64,000 bases of DNA from Nematostella vectensis (taxonomy: Eukaryota > Cnidaria > Anthozoa > Actiniaria > Edwardsiidae), in assembly GCF_932526225.1 (NCBI RefSeq), contig NC_064044.1, positions 2,053,001-2,117,000 of the forward strand, read 5' to 3'. The notes beneath the pieces were generated by a model. The model did not search any database. It saw nothing but the letters and a program-made list of their open reading frames with translations, and had not been told where the DNA came from. Within the stretch, counting starts at the first letter, position 1. The number at the start of each line of letters is the position of its first letter. Positions 30,801 to 46,000 of this stretch are shown here, piece after piece. Position numbers and translations under genes: made by a program.

Positions 30801-33800
30801 AAGAGCATTAACAGCATTATTTATCTGATGATAAAAAAAAGGGGAAAACAAAGCAAACATAAGTATGTGAGTTTATGATACCAATAAATTGTGATTTTTC
30901 AAAGCTGTGCTGATTTGGCAGACATCAAATATAGTCATCATATTTAATAAGGATATCAACAAGGGCTGAACGCAGTTGTGTTTTAAACTGTTTTTTGGAG
31001 GACTCTCTCAATGGCTGTGGCAGCTCATTCCACACCCTTGCGCCTACTCTTGAAAAAGAATTTCGCTCGATTTCAAGTCTAGATTTTTGAATGTAGAATT
31101 TATTTGAGGTTGATGATCGTGTATTGTAAGAATGAACGCTTTTGGTATCCGTGAAAAGGTTTAGAATATTGGGTGGGGTGGTTCCATTTCGGATATCATA
31201 CATAAGATGGCACACCGATTCAAAATATAACGACTGTATGCGTAAAATATTAGTTCTAGCGAAAAAGGGGACCGCATGATCACTTTTTTGAGCAAAAAAC
31301 ATAAAGTGCAGAGCATGACCCCACACGGTCACTACGTACGAAATGTGGGGCAAGATTAAGGACTGGTAGATATGAAGTAGGCTTTTGGTTGGGACAAAAT
31401 TTAGCTATCAATCCCACAGTTCTGCTTATCTTTGTTGTAATATGCTCAATGTGGTATTTGAAGGTGAGATTTTTATCAATTAGTACCCCAAGGTACGTAT
31501 TTAGATGATTTAGTCCTCCGTTGCAATAGGGAGTTTATCCCCTCCCAAGTTTTTTTCATATTTGAAATATTGTTTTCAAAATAGCTAAAATAATATTCTT
31601 TTTTACTTGATCAAATTAGAGCATTTAATTTATTACGATAGCATTTACAGTACCGCTCTCGAACATGTGGACATATGTTCGCGAAATTGTTCGCGAAATT
31701 CGCGATTGGCTAGCAGTTTTCACACAATCGAAAATCTTCGAATAATATCGAGCGATCGGCATTCCCTCCTCAAACTAATTCTCCCGTGTTTAGTGCAAGT
31801 CTTTGCTTTGTCAAATAATGGCTTCCCGATTTTAAAAGTCTTCGCTAGCAGTTTTCACACATTCGAAAATCTTCGATATCAAGCGATCGGCATTCCTTTC
31901 TCAAACTAATTCTCATGTGTTTATTACATGTCTTTGTCAAATAAATGGCTTCCCGCTGTTATTAAGTCTTCGCTAGCAGTTTTCACACATTTCGAAAATC
32001 TTCGAATAATATCAAGCGATCGATCGGCGTTTCTTCCTCAAACTAATTCTCCTGTGTTTATTGCATGTCTTTGTCAAATAATGGCTTCCCGCTGTTATTA
32101 AGTCTACGCTAGCAGTTTTCACACATTTCGAAAATCTTCGAAGAAAATCAAGCGATCGGCATTCCCTCCTCAAACTAATTCTCCCGTGTTTAGTACAAGT
32201 CTTTGCTTTGTCAAATAAATGGCTTCCCGCTTTTCAAAGTATTCGCTAGCAGTTAACACACATTCGACAATCTTCGAAGAATATCAAGCGATCGGCATTC
32301 CCTCCTCAAACTAATTCTCCCGTGTTTAGTACAAGTCTTTGCTTTGTCAAATAAATGGCTTCCCGCTGTTTAAAAGTATTCGCTAGCAGTTAACACACAT
32401 TCGAAAATCTTCAAGGAATATCAAGCGATCGGCATTCATTCCCCAAACTAATTCTCTGTCTAATACAAATCTTTGTCAAATAAATGGCTTCTCGCTGTTC
32501 CAGCTGTTATTAAGCCCTGGATCACACGTTACCGTTCGTCAAACCGTTTATTTTGCATCTGTTCGCGAACAGCGTGTTCGCGAAAAGTCTATATGTTCGC
32601 GAATTTCGCGAACGTTGTTCGCGAAACTTTCGCGAACAGTGTTCCTATGTTCGTGAGCGGTACTGTATATCTACTTGTATTTCCATTGTTCTGCAAGCTA
32701 TGAAGATGAACAGTGTAAGATTTTTTGTTTTCATTTACTCACAGGTGATAACAGATCTATTATCAACAAACAAAAAGAATCTCAAAATTGGAGAGGATGT
32801 CAAGGTTAGTTTATAACCAGAATCATGGTAGCTCTGCTGTGCAAGTTTCAAGCCATCCTCAGGGACATAGGGCGTCACAGAGAGTGATTATTTCTTCCAT
32901 GCACCCTGTGTCCCTGATCTCCTCAACGCCCAGGGTCCCCTAGGATGACTTCAAGCCCTAGATATAATTTGTCAAATTGTTTTGATTTTATTAAAGCCGC
33001 ATTGTCACCAGTTCACTTCCAGAGGTCCGACGGAAACCTCGACCGTTAAAAAACTAAAGAATTTATAAGAATCCGATATATTTAACATGCCATCCGCTCT
33101 AAATTATCAATCACATCCTCGAAGAAACTTGCAATAGGCACACGGCTTTCAATATTTTGAAATATTTTTCGCTTTTCCGATAAAAATCATCGGAGATTGT
33201 TACGTAATCAACTGGAAGTAAACTGGTGACAATGCTGCTTTAAGCTCTGTTATCTTGTGGAAGGAAAGTCTTTTTCCATACCATTTCTGACTGACAATAT
33301 GAATGACAGTGGACAATAGAAGTTTTTATCAGTGACCATTTCAACAATTTGGATGTTATTTGAATTGTTTCTTTTCATACCAAACTGATATGTACATCTA
33401 AACCCCTTTATCCAGGAGATGAGCTTCGGCCTTTAATTGAAAAATAAAGAAAATGTCAAATATATAAAAGGCTTTTGACCTTCAAAAACCTTATCATCTA
33501 GACAACAGATTCTGATAGTTTTTTTAACATGATTTTAGTACCAAAGACATTGCCTGCAAAGTCTATTACTACTGTATTCATTCTATTACAAATTCAGGCA
33601 CATTCAAAGGGGGTGGGGCGTGCAGTGTGGGTTTGCACCCATCTTGGCTGCCAAAATGTGTCATTAAGACCAAGACCAAGATATTAATTATTCTTAATTT
33701 AAGTTATTTGTATTTTAGGGCAAAGTTTGGGTAAAAGACCTAACCGCCACACCCATCAACAGCTCTGAGCAAGTGATGGATCTCATGGCCCAGGGTGAAA

Positions 33801-36800
33801 GTGAGTATTTTCCAGGCAGTGTACCATCATAATATTCAATATTTTATGGTATGTTTTAAATACTTCTTGTAGCCATTGACTTTCCAAGCAACCAAAAATA
33901 CATTGGTGATAATTACCCACTTCGAGCAGCTGCAGTTGAGATTTTCAGAGCTTCTGTTAATGTTAGGTTACATTTTGTTATTGTATCTATTCTTTTAATG
34001 TATGTGGTAATGTATCAATAACCCTTCCTTGCAGAACATAGACACTTTGGCCAGACTCTTATGAATGAACGATCTTCTCGCTCACACACAATTTTCCAAA
34101 TGGTAAGAAACCCCAATCTGCATTCGAGCATCTAATCCACCTTGAACTGTTTTTCATTTTGTTTATCTTATATGATCACTCAGCTACATATTGTTTCACT
34201 TACATTACCATAGCAGGCCTCGAGGGAGGGAGGGTGGGGCAGATACAGAGACATTAAAAAATCTGGCGGTTGAGGTGGGATGGGGGCACAGCCACGCCCC
34301 TATTTTTATATATTTAGTAGAATAATGGAAGTCACCCTCCCCCCATAGATTCATATTCATACCACACCCTCCCCCCATAGATTCATATTCATACCACACC
34401 CTCACCCCATAGATCCATATTCATACCACACCCTCCCCCCATAGATTCATATTCATACCACACCCTCCCCCCATAGATTCATATTCATACCACACCCTCC
34501 CCCATAGATTCATATTCATACCACACCCTCACCCCATAGATCCATATTCATACCACACCCTCCCCCCATAGATTCATATTCATACCACACCCTCCCCCAT
34601 AGATTCATATTCATACCACACCCTCCCCCCATAGATTCATATTCATACCACACCCTCCCCTCATAGATTCATATTCATACCACACCCTCCCCCCATAGAT
34701 TCATATTCATACCACACCATCACCCCATAGATTCATATTCATACCACACCCTCCCCCCATAGATTTATATTCATACCACACTCTCCCCCCATAGATTCAT
34801 ATTCATACCACACCCTCACCCCAGAGATTCATATTCATACCACACCCTCCCCCCATAGATTCATATTCATAGCACACCCTCCCCCCATGGATTCATATTC
34901 ATACCACACCCTCCCCCCATAGATTCATATTCATATCACACCCTCACCCCATAGATTAATATTCATATCACACCCTCCCCCCATAGATTCATATTCATAC
35001 CACACCCTCCCCCCATAGATTCATATTCATACCACACCCTCCCCCCATAGATTCATATTCATACCACACCCTCCCCCCATAGATTCATATTTATACCACA
35101 CCCTCCCCCCATAGATTCATATTCATACCACACCCTCCCCCCATAGATTCATATTCATACCACACCTTCCCCCCCATAGATTCGTATTCATACCACACCC
35201 TCACCCCATAGATTCATATTCATACCACACCCTCACCCCATAGATTCATATTCATACCACACCCTCACCCCATAGATTCATATTCATACCACACCCTCCC
35301 CTCATAGATTCATATTCATACCACACCTTCCCCCCATAGATTCATATTCATACCACACCCTCACCCCATAGATTCATATTCATACCACACCCTCCCCCCA
35401 TAGATTTTGCAATTGTCATTGCCAATCCCCCTATACTTTATAGGAAACAAAATTTATATAGGAAGAGTGGAATAGTTGGATGATGTATATGGACAATGTG
35501 CTAGGTCAGCAGGAAAATCACCTGAAAACATTTAATTTTTTGACAGCAAATTGAGTCACGTGATACGAACGAGGAGGATGATGGCGCTGTGCGGGCCGCG
35601 CTCCTGGTAAGTATGGCCTGGTGACCAGTGAACAAGCTCTTTTCTCTCTAGCAGTCTGATTTCTTTTCTTTCTTTTCCCCTTAGCTGTTAGAAATCGTTT
35701 AGGTTCGCAGAATATTTAAAACTGCGATAATAGCATCTTAAGTAAGTTGTGTGATTCTTACAAATGTGGGCTGACATTTTTTGTGTTCTTTTTTAGAACC
35801 TTGTGGATCTAGCTGGATCCGAGCGAGTGTCTTCCACCGGAGCAGAAGGGGTCAGGTTCAAAGAGGGATGTAATATAAACAGCAGTCTTATGGCGCTTGG
35901 CACCGTCATCAGCAACTTGAGTGAAGGCGAGAGGTAAGTCACCAATCAGGCGACTTGCACCAAGAAATCACGCGACTTGCACTAAGAAATCACGCGACTT
36001 GCACCAAGAAATCACATGACTTCACCAAGAAATCACGTGACTTGCACCAAGAAATCACGTGACTTGCACCAAGAAATTAGCGGCAAAATAACAAAAACAA
36101 AGAGCAACTTTTGCTACCATTTCTCCGCTGAGTAATTGCAAAAATCAAGCAAAATTCAAATGAGTCTGGGTATAGCTTATTGGACATTAGCAAGTTTAAG
36201 CACGACCTTAGTCTAATTAGTAGTTGTATTTCACATATTATATTTCCTTAGAGGCAGGTAATTGTTATAACCTTTTATTCATAGTAGGTCTTTGTTGAAC
36301 TTTACCCACCTGCCCAACATATTGCTTATAAAAGAATCATAAATGAATAAAAAATAGATAAAATGATTTTTTGATTTCAAGAAAAAAAATTCTGTTTTTT
36401 TTTTTTTTAGTTTCATCCCATTTCGAAACTCCAAGCTCACACGCATCCTGCAGAACTCGTTAGGTGGCAACGCCAAGACAGGCATCATCTGTACAATAAC
36501 CCCAGCCGCAATCGACGAGACAGCAAGCACACTGAATGTAGGTTTAAACAGTTGAATACATGCTAGTACTTAAGGCACAATGGAGACGAAGTGTTGTAGA
36601 GACGCTTGTTGATTTGTGTTCAAGTGTGTATCACCGCGACATGACATTGACATAAGACAAAGGCATTACCATATATGAGATAAATCAAGTTTTTCTCTCA
36701 TGTTGGCATGTCATTATGTTGTTTTGTCGTTATGTCACCTGTGTAGATCATGCTTTAGTATACATAGTACATTTTACTTGGAGAAGAAGATCATGTTTTT

Positions 36801-37091
36801 TTCTTTTATGTCATTATGTCCATGTCGTTATGTCATGCTTATCATACGAACATGCAAGTGCACGCTCCTAAGTCGTTATATCACTAGTGTGCACCAGGCG
36901 TTATATTGCCTAGGATTGAGAGCACAATCTCGTCAAAACATCACACTCTGTCTCTGATTGTCCTGAACATTTGATTGACAGTTTGTTTTGACAACATCAA
37001 TTATATGTATATTATAAAAAAAAAGTTTGATGTGTTCTAACAGTTTGCCAGCAGAGCCAAGAAGATCAAGAACAAACCAGAGATCAACGAG
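27877..37091 (+). CDS. Kinesin motor-domain exons 1-12
   Basis: Exons: 27877-27926, 28704-28786, 29350-29439, 30072-30190, 30503-30556, 32745-32804, 33719-33800, 34035-34102, 35547-35606, 35797-35933, 36411-36537, 37044-37091. Exons 2-3 give the strand before the P-loop (YAFDQVFDQ). Exon 4 carries [17 protein letters not shown], the ATP-binding P-loop. Exon 5 is [18 protein letters not shown]. Exon 8 holds switch I ([13 protein letters not shown]). Exon 10 holds switch II and the helix after it ([18 protein letters not shown]). Exon 11 is [20 protein letters not shown], the microtubule-facing part. Exon 12 ([16 protein letters not shown]) begins the neck. All catalytic residues expected of an active motor are present. 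Confidence 0.93.
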
Positions 37092-40000
37092 GTAATAACA
37101 CCACGATACCCACCAGGGGAGGGTGAGGTGGGGTGTCTCACATATGGGTGGCCTGGACCTAGTAACAGATTTGCGAAACCAAGCTTTGAAAACCTGATTT
37201 TTTTAGCGGAGCCATTACTTTTTACCCAATTGTTAGAACGGCTGTTCACATATGAGTTAGATGTAGTGTTTCACTTCTGCTTTCGTCTGTATGGTTTGAT
37301 TCACATGCGAGTAAGGGGCCATTATATTCTAAGAATTAAAAGCAAAACGGCGTAATACCCTAAGCATAAGAAGCACAATGGCGTAATACCCTAAGCATAA
37401 AAAGCACAATGGTGTAATACCCTAAGCATAAGGAGCACAATGGCGTAATACCCTAACCATAAGGAGCACAATGGCGTAATACCCTAAGCATAAGAAGCAC
37501 AATGGCGTAGTACCCTAAGCATAAGGAGCACAATGGCGTAATACCCTAAGCATAAGCAGGACAATGGCGTAAAACCCTAAGCATAAGGAGCACAATGGCG
37601 TAATACCCTAAGCATAAGCAGGACAATGGCGTAAAACCCTAAGCATAAGAAGCACAATGGCGTAGTACCCTAAGCATAAGGAGCACAATGGCGTAATACC
37701 CTAAACATAAGGAGCACAATGGCGTAGCACCCTAAGCATAAGAAGCACAATGGCGTAATACCCTAAGCATAAGAAGCACAATGGCGTAGTACCCTAAGCA
37801 TAAGGAGCACAATGGCGTAATACCCTAAGCATAAGAAGCACAATGGCGTAATACCCTAAGCATAAGCAGGACAATGGCGTAATACCCTAAGCATAAGCAG
37901 GACAATGGTGTAATACCCTAAGCATAAGAAGCACAATGGTGTAATACCCTAAGCATAAGGAGCACAATGGCGTAATACCCTAAGCATAAGCAGGACAATG
38001 GCGTAAAACCCTAAAAATAGGACGCACAAATGGCATATACCCTAAGCATAACAAGCACAATGGCAATCGGCATGTTTTGTTTTATTCGTCCAGGTTTTAG
38101 ATGACGCGTCGATAATAAAGAGATACAAGCGTCAGATCAAAGAACTTGAGGAGCAGCTGAATTCAGTGAGTGTGAATTATACAAGTTGGTCAATGGGATT
38201 AATCTGTATTGCATTACCTTTGTCTGTCCATTAAAGAATACCAAGATCTGTAATGCATTACCTTTGTCTATCCATGAGTGTAAATTATCCAAAACATTTG
38301 GTTAATGGGATTAATCTGTGATGCAACCTTTGTCTATCCATTAGAATACCAAGATCGAGGAGCTAAAAAATGAGAACGAAATGGTAAGCGATGAAGTGTC
38401 TACTGCTTAGTATCTTCATAATCTAACGTTTTCCATAGTCTTCATAGTTGTATATAAAGCGTCCTTTCTTCCGTTTGCATGCCGTTCATGATGTACCAGA
38501 ATAAATGGGGTAAAAAATCCCTATCCCAAATAAGGTTGAATGAGTCCTATATTTCTTTATATTGGATGTGTAAATCTGTGACATTTACTTATATCTGGGA
38601 ATTTAAAAGAAAGGCAAGTTCAAAGAAGGCACATAAGGTTGATCACACACAGTAGGGTGCGAGATGAATGGGTCAAATGTGAAGCGTCTACAAAGACATT
38701 TTCGCAAAATACATACGCAATACATAAAAATATATACGCAATACATAATTACAAGACAATACGACAGTACGTATTCCGTTAATTTTGTTTCTTTCAGATG
38801 GCACAAGCTCTAGAAGAGCAAACAAGGATGCGGGTAAAATCGACATCTTACCTTCGCCCAATCACGCCTCAAACCTTACCTTACCTATCAACACGTTTCC
38901 TTGCAAAGCCCTATTTTACCTTACCTTAACCCTTACCAAACGTTACCTTACCTATCAACACGTTTCCTTGCAAAGCCCTATCTTACCCTTACTAAACCTT
39001 ACCTTACCTATCAACACGTTTCCTTGCAAAGCTCTATCTTACCTTACCTTAACCCTTACTAAACCTTACCTTACCTATCAACACGTTTCCTTGCAAAGCC
39101 CTATCTTACCTTACCTTAACCCTTACCAAACGTTACCTTACCTATCAACACGTTTCCTTGCAAAGCCCTATCTTACCTTACCTTAACCCTTACCAAACCT
39201 TACCTTACCTATCAACACGTTTCCTTGCAAAGCCCTATCTTACCTTACCTTAACCCTTACCAAACGTTACATTCTTTACCAAACCCTATTGTATCTAACA
39301 TAGGTGATGTGCCCTTACCAAACCTTATCTTACCTATCATTACCTATCCTTATCAAACATTATCTTACCTTACATTAACTTGCCCATACCAAACCTTTTG
39401 GTACTAAAAATTGCCTTACCCATATTAAACCTTATCATGCCTAACATAACATCAATCTTTAGCGCAATCAAGAAGAAAAGCTTCAAAAGCTCACAACCTT
39501 TTTCTGCACTTCTGGAGGTCTACCAAAAAGGAACTTTGCAAAGAGGGCCAAGGTATGCCTTTATTGGCGGAAGGGCAACCACCCTATTTATTTCCTCATT
39601 TCGCAGACTTTGGTCTCAATAGGCTGGGTCTATAAGAGGGGAGTCATTGTGCATTAGACACAAAACCTTGCTTGGATTAGTCCGTCCAACAAATGACCCC
39701 TTTTTAATTTAAACCCGAATTAAAAATGGCCGGTTGTAACCGATCTCCAAGCGGGAGGATCAATCGTTTATTATTATTTTTTTACCAATTTCCTGATACT
39801 TAAACTGTTCACTTTGTTTCATTATTGTTTTCATTTCACCTTGTTTCGCTTTTTCGCTGGGTATTTTATTTCAGAGGCGCGAAACATGGTGCCCCGGTGC
39901 TGGGCTTCTGCCTTTGCCCCTCCTTGCTCGGACACCTGGAACAAAACCCTGTGACCTTTCAGTTCCCAATATATTAGAGGAGCAAGAAAGGCTTGTCAGC

Positions 40001-43000
40001 GAGGAGGTCCCGCCACCTGCCGCAGGAACTGCGCATGACATATCACTAAGGTAACATCAATATTTAAAACAAAGAAGGGGTAGTGATCGTGTCTGAATAT
40101 TGCGACACAAATCTTTGATAATAGGATATCTATTGTTAATTTCTCACAAATGTCAAAGGAAGACATTGTACGGAGGGGGTCGGGGATCAGGGAAGATCAT
40201 TGTACTTAGGGGGGGGGGGGGTGGTCAAGGGAAGACACTGTGTTAGGGGATGATCTGGTTAAAAATTGTACTGAGGGGGGGGGGGTTCAGGGTAAGACAT
40301 TGTACTGAGGGGGGGGGGGGGTTCAGGGTAAGACATTGTACTGAAGGGGGAGGGTTCGGGGTTTCCAATGACTTCTGAAAACTTAGCAGATTGCAATTTG
40401 ATCGACTTGAGCCTTTTTGTGTCTCTTGCTCATTCATTTGATAGCGGTAGCTTACGGAAAATGGAACGCTTGTCTTATGTACCTTATGGCTCTGCCACTT
40501 GGACACATTTCCCATGGTCTAACCCATTCTTGTTGGCAGTTCTAGCTACAACGCCAAAGAGGTTCAGTGTGACCTTCAATCAGAGGTGAGATAACGCTCA
40601 TGAATAAAAAATCTAAGCTCGTGAGCTGGCACTTATCCAGTTACTTATAGTAACTTACCAGTATTCAGAGTGGGCGTTTGATTTTATCTGAATTTGTTGT
40701 TGCGCAACCGCAAAGAATCTAAATCCATTTCTCGTCTGGAGTAGTGCGTAGTCAATCATAAAACCTTGACCAATCAATTTCCTTTCTGTGTCCAGTCAAA
40801 TGGTTTATGACGCGCAGAAAAACAGGGTCAGTACGCAGCTCTTACAAGCTGCAATTTGATTAGGCAAATGAACAATATCCGCACCTCCACACAAAGAACG
40901 AGAAGAATAGAGACAAAATACTTCTTTGTAGAACGAAGATAATAGGAGACAAAGCAGCTGCGTACTTACTCGAAAAACCATCGATTTGTTTAGACGGTTG
41001 ATTGACTATGCGCTATTTTCTAACGAGACTTTGGATTTGCTGAGGTCGCGCAACAACGAATTTGGTTGTAATCTAGCATCGAGCGGAAGTTCGCAGATTA
41101 CTCGGGAAATCGTAGTAAGGCGACTTATCCGTCAACCTATTTCCCAATAGTGCCCTTAAAGTGAGCATTTGAGTGCACTTGAAACAGAATTTATCTTTTT
41201 TTTTTGTTACTATTGTTTTGCTAGTGATAGTGATGTATATTTATCTAGATTATTTTTCAGGAGGTCCAACAACTTAGGAAGACTCTTCAGGCAAAAATTG
41301 ATGACTTAGAGCACATGACTTTTCTTTACTACGAACGTGAAGTTAATGTAGAAGATGCACATAACCGCTTACGCGAAAACACTGAGATACAACAACAGCT
41401 TCGTGACAAGAACCAAGAACACAAGCAGCGCATAGAGGAGCTCACATTCGAACTTGACCTTGCAAGCGCAGAGATCGACCGATTACAGGATAACGCAGTA
41501 AGTAGGAAACTGTCATTCCACACCTTGCCTAATCTTTTCTCGCCTCTTCTTTCCTTAGCTTTCCTGCCTTACCTCAGCTCTCCTCACCCCACCCCACCTT
41601 GCCTCGCCTCGCCTCACCTCATCTCACCTCTCCTTACCTCACATCTCCTTACCTCACCTCTCCTTACCTCACCTCACCTTACCTCACCTCTCCTTACCTC
41701 ACCTTACCTCATCTCATCTCACCTTACTTCACCCCACCTCACCTCTCCTTACCTCACCCCACCTCACCTGATTTGACTTGTCTTGACTTGATTTGATTTG
41801 CTTTCTCTTAACTTTTCTTTACTTTCCTCATCTTCCCGTTTCTTCACTTTCCTTCACACCTCATGCCTTTACCTAACGTTAACTCTGCTTGCATAACCTA
41901 CCTTTGTTTATCTCATCCTAATATTTTTCCCCTAAATTCTCAGCCAAGTAGCGACGACGCCTTAGATATACAAAATATAAAAGAAGAAAATGAAAAACTG
42001 AATGATACCATCCGTAAATTACAAGGTAAGGTGGTCTTCCAAGTGGGACTTCTTTTCATCCCCCGCTCAATGCCGAGTCAGACAGCCATCCATTTCCATC
42101 AACTAATTAAAACGAGTTACCAAGATATTAAAATCTAATATCGTCAATAACGTATCAGACTTTATTCGTAGATTGTTATTATGAATTATTTTTCCTTGCG
42201 AATAAACCGCTGTATTTTTCAATGATAAACAATAACAAAGGAGTGGTTGATCGACATTCTTTAATACTTTCCAAAACGCAAGTAAATAACTTTATTTCAA
42301 CAGACGAGCTGAATACTTCAAGATCGAGCTTAGAGCAAAACAAGGTACAGTATAGATTTTTTATTATGTATTTTTTAATATATATAGGAATGCTCACGAA
42401 CCATACATCGTTTTGATAAATGCAACCGATAACTTTAGCGTGGAAACTGTAACAGAATTATTTTACTCTTTTCTCGGTCGTTTGATCTCATCCGCCATAG
42501 CGGTGATAATGCTGTTTGACATTATCATTTGTCAGTGGTGGCATTAGAAATATATAATGATGGTTAGATAACTGTGACAATGACGATGATGATGATGATG
42601 ATGATGACGATGACGCCGACTATGATGATGTTGGTTATGATCAGTTATGATAATGTATTCCGAGTGGTGATTGTGGTTAAATGATGATTGAGGGTCATTG
42701 ACCTGTTCAATTTTTTGTCATGTATTGTGGTGGTAGTGGTGATGATGGTTATGTTATGATGATTATGATGATGTATGTATTTTATGTAGCCCTAAAAATG
42801 TTCAGGGCTCAATGTCCATTTTCTGTCCCCTTTAGTTTCCTTAGCTTACAACGGGCCTCGCCATGAATTTTGATTCCAAGGGAAAAGCAGTTGATACTAA
42901 AGCTGATAACGCATACGGAAATGTCTTATATTTATGTCTGTCTATACAATCAATAGAAAACATGTGAGGCGAAAATGGAAGAAGTGACTAACAACTTACG

Positions 43001-46000
43001 TCAAAGTACAGAGGAACAGCACCAACTTAGCCACAAAGTACAAAGACAGCAGCAACGCATAGAGGAGCTAACATGTGAACTGGACCTAGCCAGAGGGGAA
43101 CTTGAAAAGAACTCTATGGAAGAGGTGACAGATAGATTACCTCAGAGCACCGAGATACATCAACTCCTCGATAAGAACCAAGAACAACAGCAGCGCATGG
43201 AGGAGCTCGCATGCGAACTGGAGCTTGCAAAAGGAGTGCTCGAGAAAAACCAAGAACAACAGCAGCTCATAGAGGAGCTGACATGCGAACTGGAGCTAGC
43301 AAAAGGAGAACTCGAGAAAAAACAAGAACAACAGCAGTGCATAGAGGAGCTGACATGCGAACTGGAGCTTACAAAAGGAGAACTCGAGAAGAACCAAGAA
43401 CAACAGCAGCGCATAAAGGAGTTGACATGCGAACTTGAGCTTGCAAAAGTAGAACTCGAGAGGAACAAAGAACAGCAACAGCGCATAGAGGAGTTGACAT
43501 GCGAACTGGAGCTTGCAAAAGGAGAACTCGAGAAGAACCAAGAACAACAGCAGCGCATAAAGGAGTTGACATGCGAACTGGAGCTTGCAAAAGTAGAACT
43601 CGAGAGGAACCAAGAACAGCAGCAGCGCATAAAGGAGTTGACATGCGAACTGGAGCTTGCAAAAGTAGAACTCGAGAGGAACAAAGAACAGCAACAGCGC
43701 ATAGAGGAGTTGACCTGCGAACTGGAGCTTGCAAAAGGAGAACTCGAGAAGAACCAAGAACAACAGCAGCGCATAAAGGAGTTGACATGCGAACTGGAGC
43801 TTGCAAAAGTAGAACTCGAGAGGAACAAAGAACAGCAACAGCGCATAGAGGAGTTGACATGCGAACTGGAGCTTGCAAAAGGAGAACTCGAGAAGCAAGG
43901 GGCTGACGTGAGTGTGATCAAACTCATCAAGTTAATTATTAGATTTACTGTTTACAAAAAAAAAAAAAAAAAACACTTCAACTTATGTTACTTAAAAAAA
44001 GAATTAGTTTACCTAATAACGTAATAATGTTTAATGATCTTACCAGACACCCGAACTAGAAGTGGAAAAGGGGATAAATAGAATACGTGAGAGCACCGAG
44101 ATACATCAACAACTCCGTGAGAAGAACCAAGAACAACAGCAGCGCATAGAGGAGCTGACATGCGAACTGGAGCTTGCCTACCAAGAGATAAAGAACACAG
44201 AGGAGCGAGTAAGTAAAGCTTGGAGGAAAAGGAGGAGGGATGTTTCCCGTTCAAGACAATGTCTAAGATACAAACATGCTTTGGATATTCTTTTATACCC
44301 TTCCTTAATTGCAATGACGCATGACAGACTTATAAAATGTATTTTTAAAACTTTTTAGAAAAATTATGAAAACAGTGAACATGTCCTCGTTGTGAAGGCA
44401 GACCTCGAAAGAGCAAGGGATAACTATGTGAAACTGGCGAATGACCGTGAGGAAGAAAACAATCGATTAAACGAAACCATCCGTGCTTTACAAGGTGAAG
44501 TGAACGATTGCTTTAGATAGGATATGACTCTAGTCATTCAAGAAACTTTGTCAGCCTTGTTGGCACCAAAAATTAGCAGTAAACATTTATAAGGTTCGTT
44601 TTCCAGTATGTTGATGTTAAAAAACGTTTAAAAGTATTTTGTTGAGTTTGCAACGAATGTTCTCAGGCAAGCAGTTTCTTATTCCACATTTGTTATTAAA
44701 GCGTTAAGACAAATGCTTTCCTTTTTCCTGACTCAAGCTGAAAGCCCTAATTGCACTACGAAAATTGGGTGGATCGCGTCCTTTTGAATAGGTAGTCAAT
44801 ACAAGCGTTTTTACAAAATTTGAGGAGTCAAGTCTGACTTTAAGAAAGGTTTACCTTAAATAACTCAACTGTCAGCAAATGGATGTTTTATGAATATAAA
44901 AATAGTGTGCATCTGTGCTTTACACGGTGAGGAGAATGAGAAACGGCAGTCTCTATTTGAGAGCATCCCTGTGTCACTTATCGCTACCCATCCACCCTTT
45001 TATTCCAAATAACCAAAGAAATAATTTTTTTCTCAATGCAGATGAGCTTAAGTCATCAATAGCAAGCCTTGAGGAGGCAAAGGTATGGGTGGTCGTTTGT
45101 CCTTTTCTCCCTCCATTTGGATGATGGATAAAGATGATTACTGCTATAATTATGGTGATGGTGATGGTTGTTCGGATGCTGATGATTATCATGTTAATGA
45201 CGAGGATCGTTATGTTAACGAATATGTTGATAATGATGGTGATGTTCATAGTGATACCGCTAGTTCTGATTATGTTGATGATAATAATGCCTGTGTTCGT
45301 ATTAATGATGTGGGCGGTGGTGGTGGTGATGATTAATGACGATGGTTGTGATGTATATGGTGGTGATGATGATGATGATGATGATAGTGTAAATGGTGGT
45401 GGTGGTGATAATGATGTTAATCAGTGCTTTTTGTGAGAATATGATTTATAACAAGCTTTTGTTAAGATGTGATTTCGTTTATATAAAACCATGCAGAAGG
45501 CCTATTTAACCGATATCGAAGACACCAGAAACCTTTTCACAGAAAAGATGCAAGCGCAAGAAGAGCTTGTGGTGAAACTTTCACGGGAACTGGAGAAGGC
45601 GTACCTAGAGATCCGAGAAGTAAGTGACAAGTCGTGCCTTGCTTATCTGTTTAGGCAATACAGATTACCCACTTATAAGAACCTGCAAGTTTGGATCCTG
45701 TAAGCCTAAAAAAATACCAATTTAGGACCCCATTTACATAAAAACCTATGAAGCCTAATAAAAAATAGGTCCTTATAGAAAAGTTCTTTGAGAGATTAGC
45801 CTAAAAATATTATTTTAATAAGCATGACTCAAAAGTAGGGAACCTAACATGTATACACTTCTTTGGTATAGATAATGCTAGAAAAACTTGTAAATTTTAA
45901 TTTACGTAAGGGATAAGCAATGTCTTTAGTGATAAAGAGCATATTAAAGAACCTGTGTAGCCTTGAATCCTACTAAAGACCATTTACATAAGAGCCCGTT

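Noticed and set aside
34320-35402. Regular repeats that might recall a CRISPR array
   Set aside because: Units are contiguous without unique spacers, in an intron of a eukaryotic gene.
37335-38060. Telomere-like CCCTAA words
   Set aside because: One CCCTAA per 31-bp minisatellite unit, not a contiguous telomeric array.
43160-43930. Long minus-strand frames opposite the kinesin repeats (Ser/Cys-rich and Leu/Phe-rich), also at 46275-46829 and 47909-48608
   Set aside because: Antisense shadows of the 24-residue coil repeat; the plus strand has matching splice phases and a kinesin motor upstream.
45085-45436. Asp-rich and Met-rich frames in GAT-rich introns (also 47608-47890)
   Set aside because: Low-complexity GAT repeats; the splice donor just upstream and the acceptor downstream mark them as intron.
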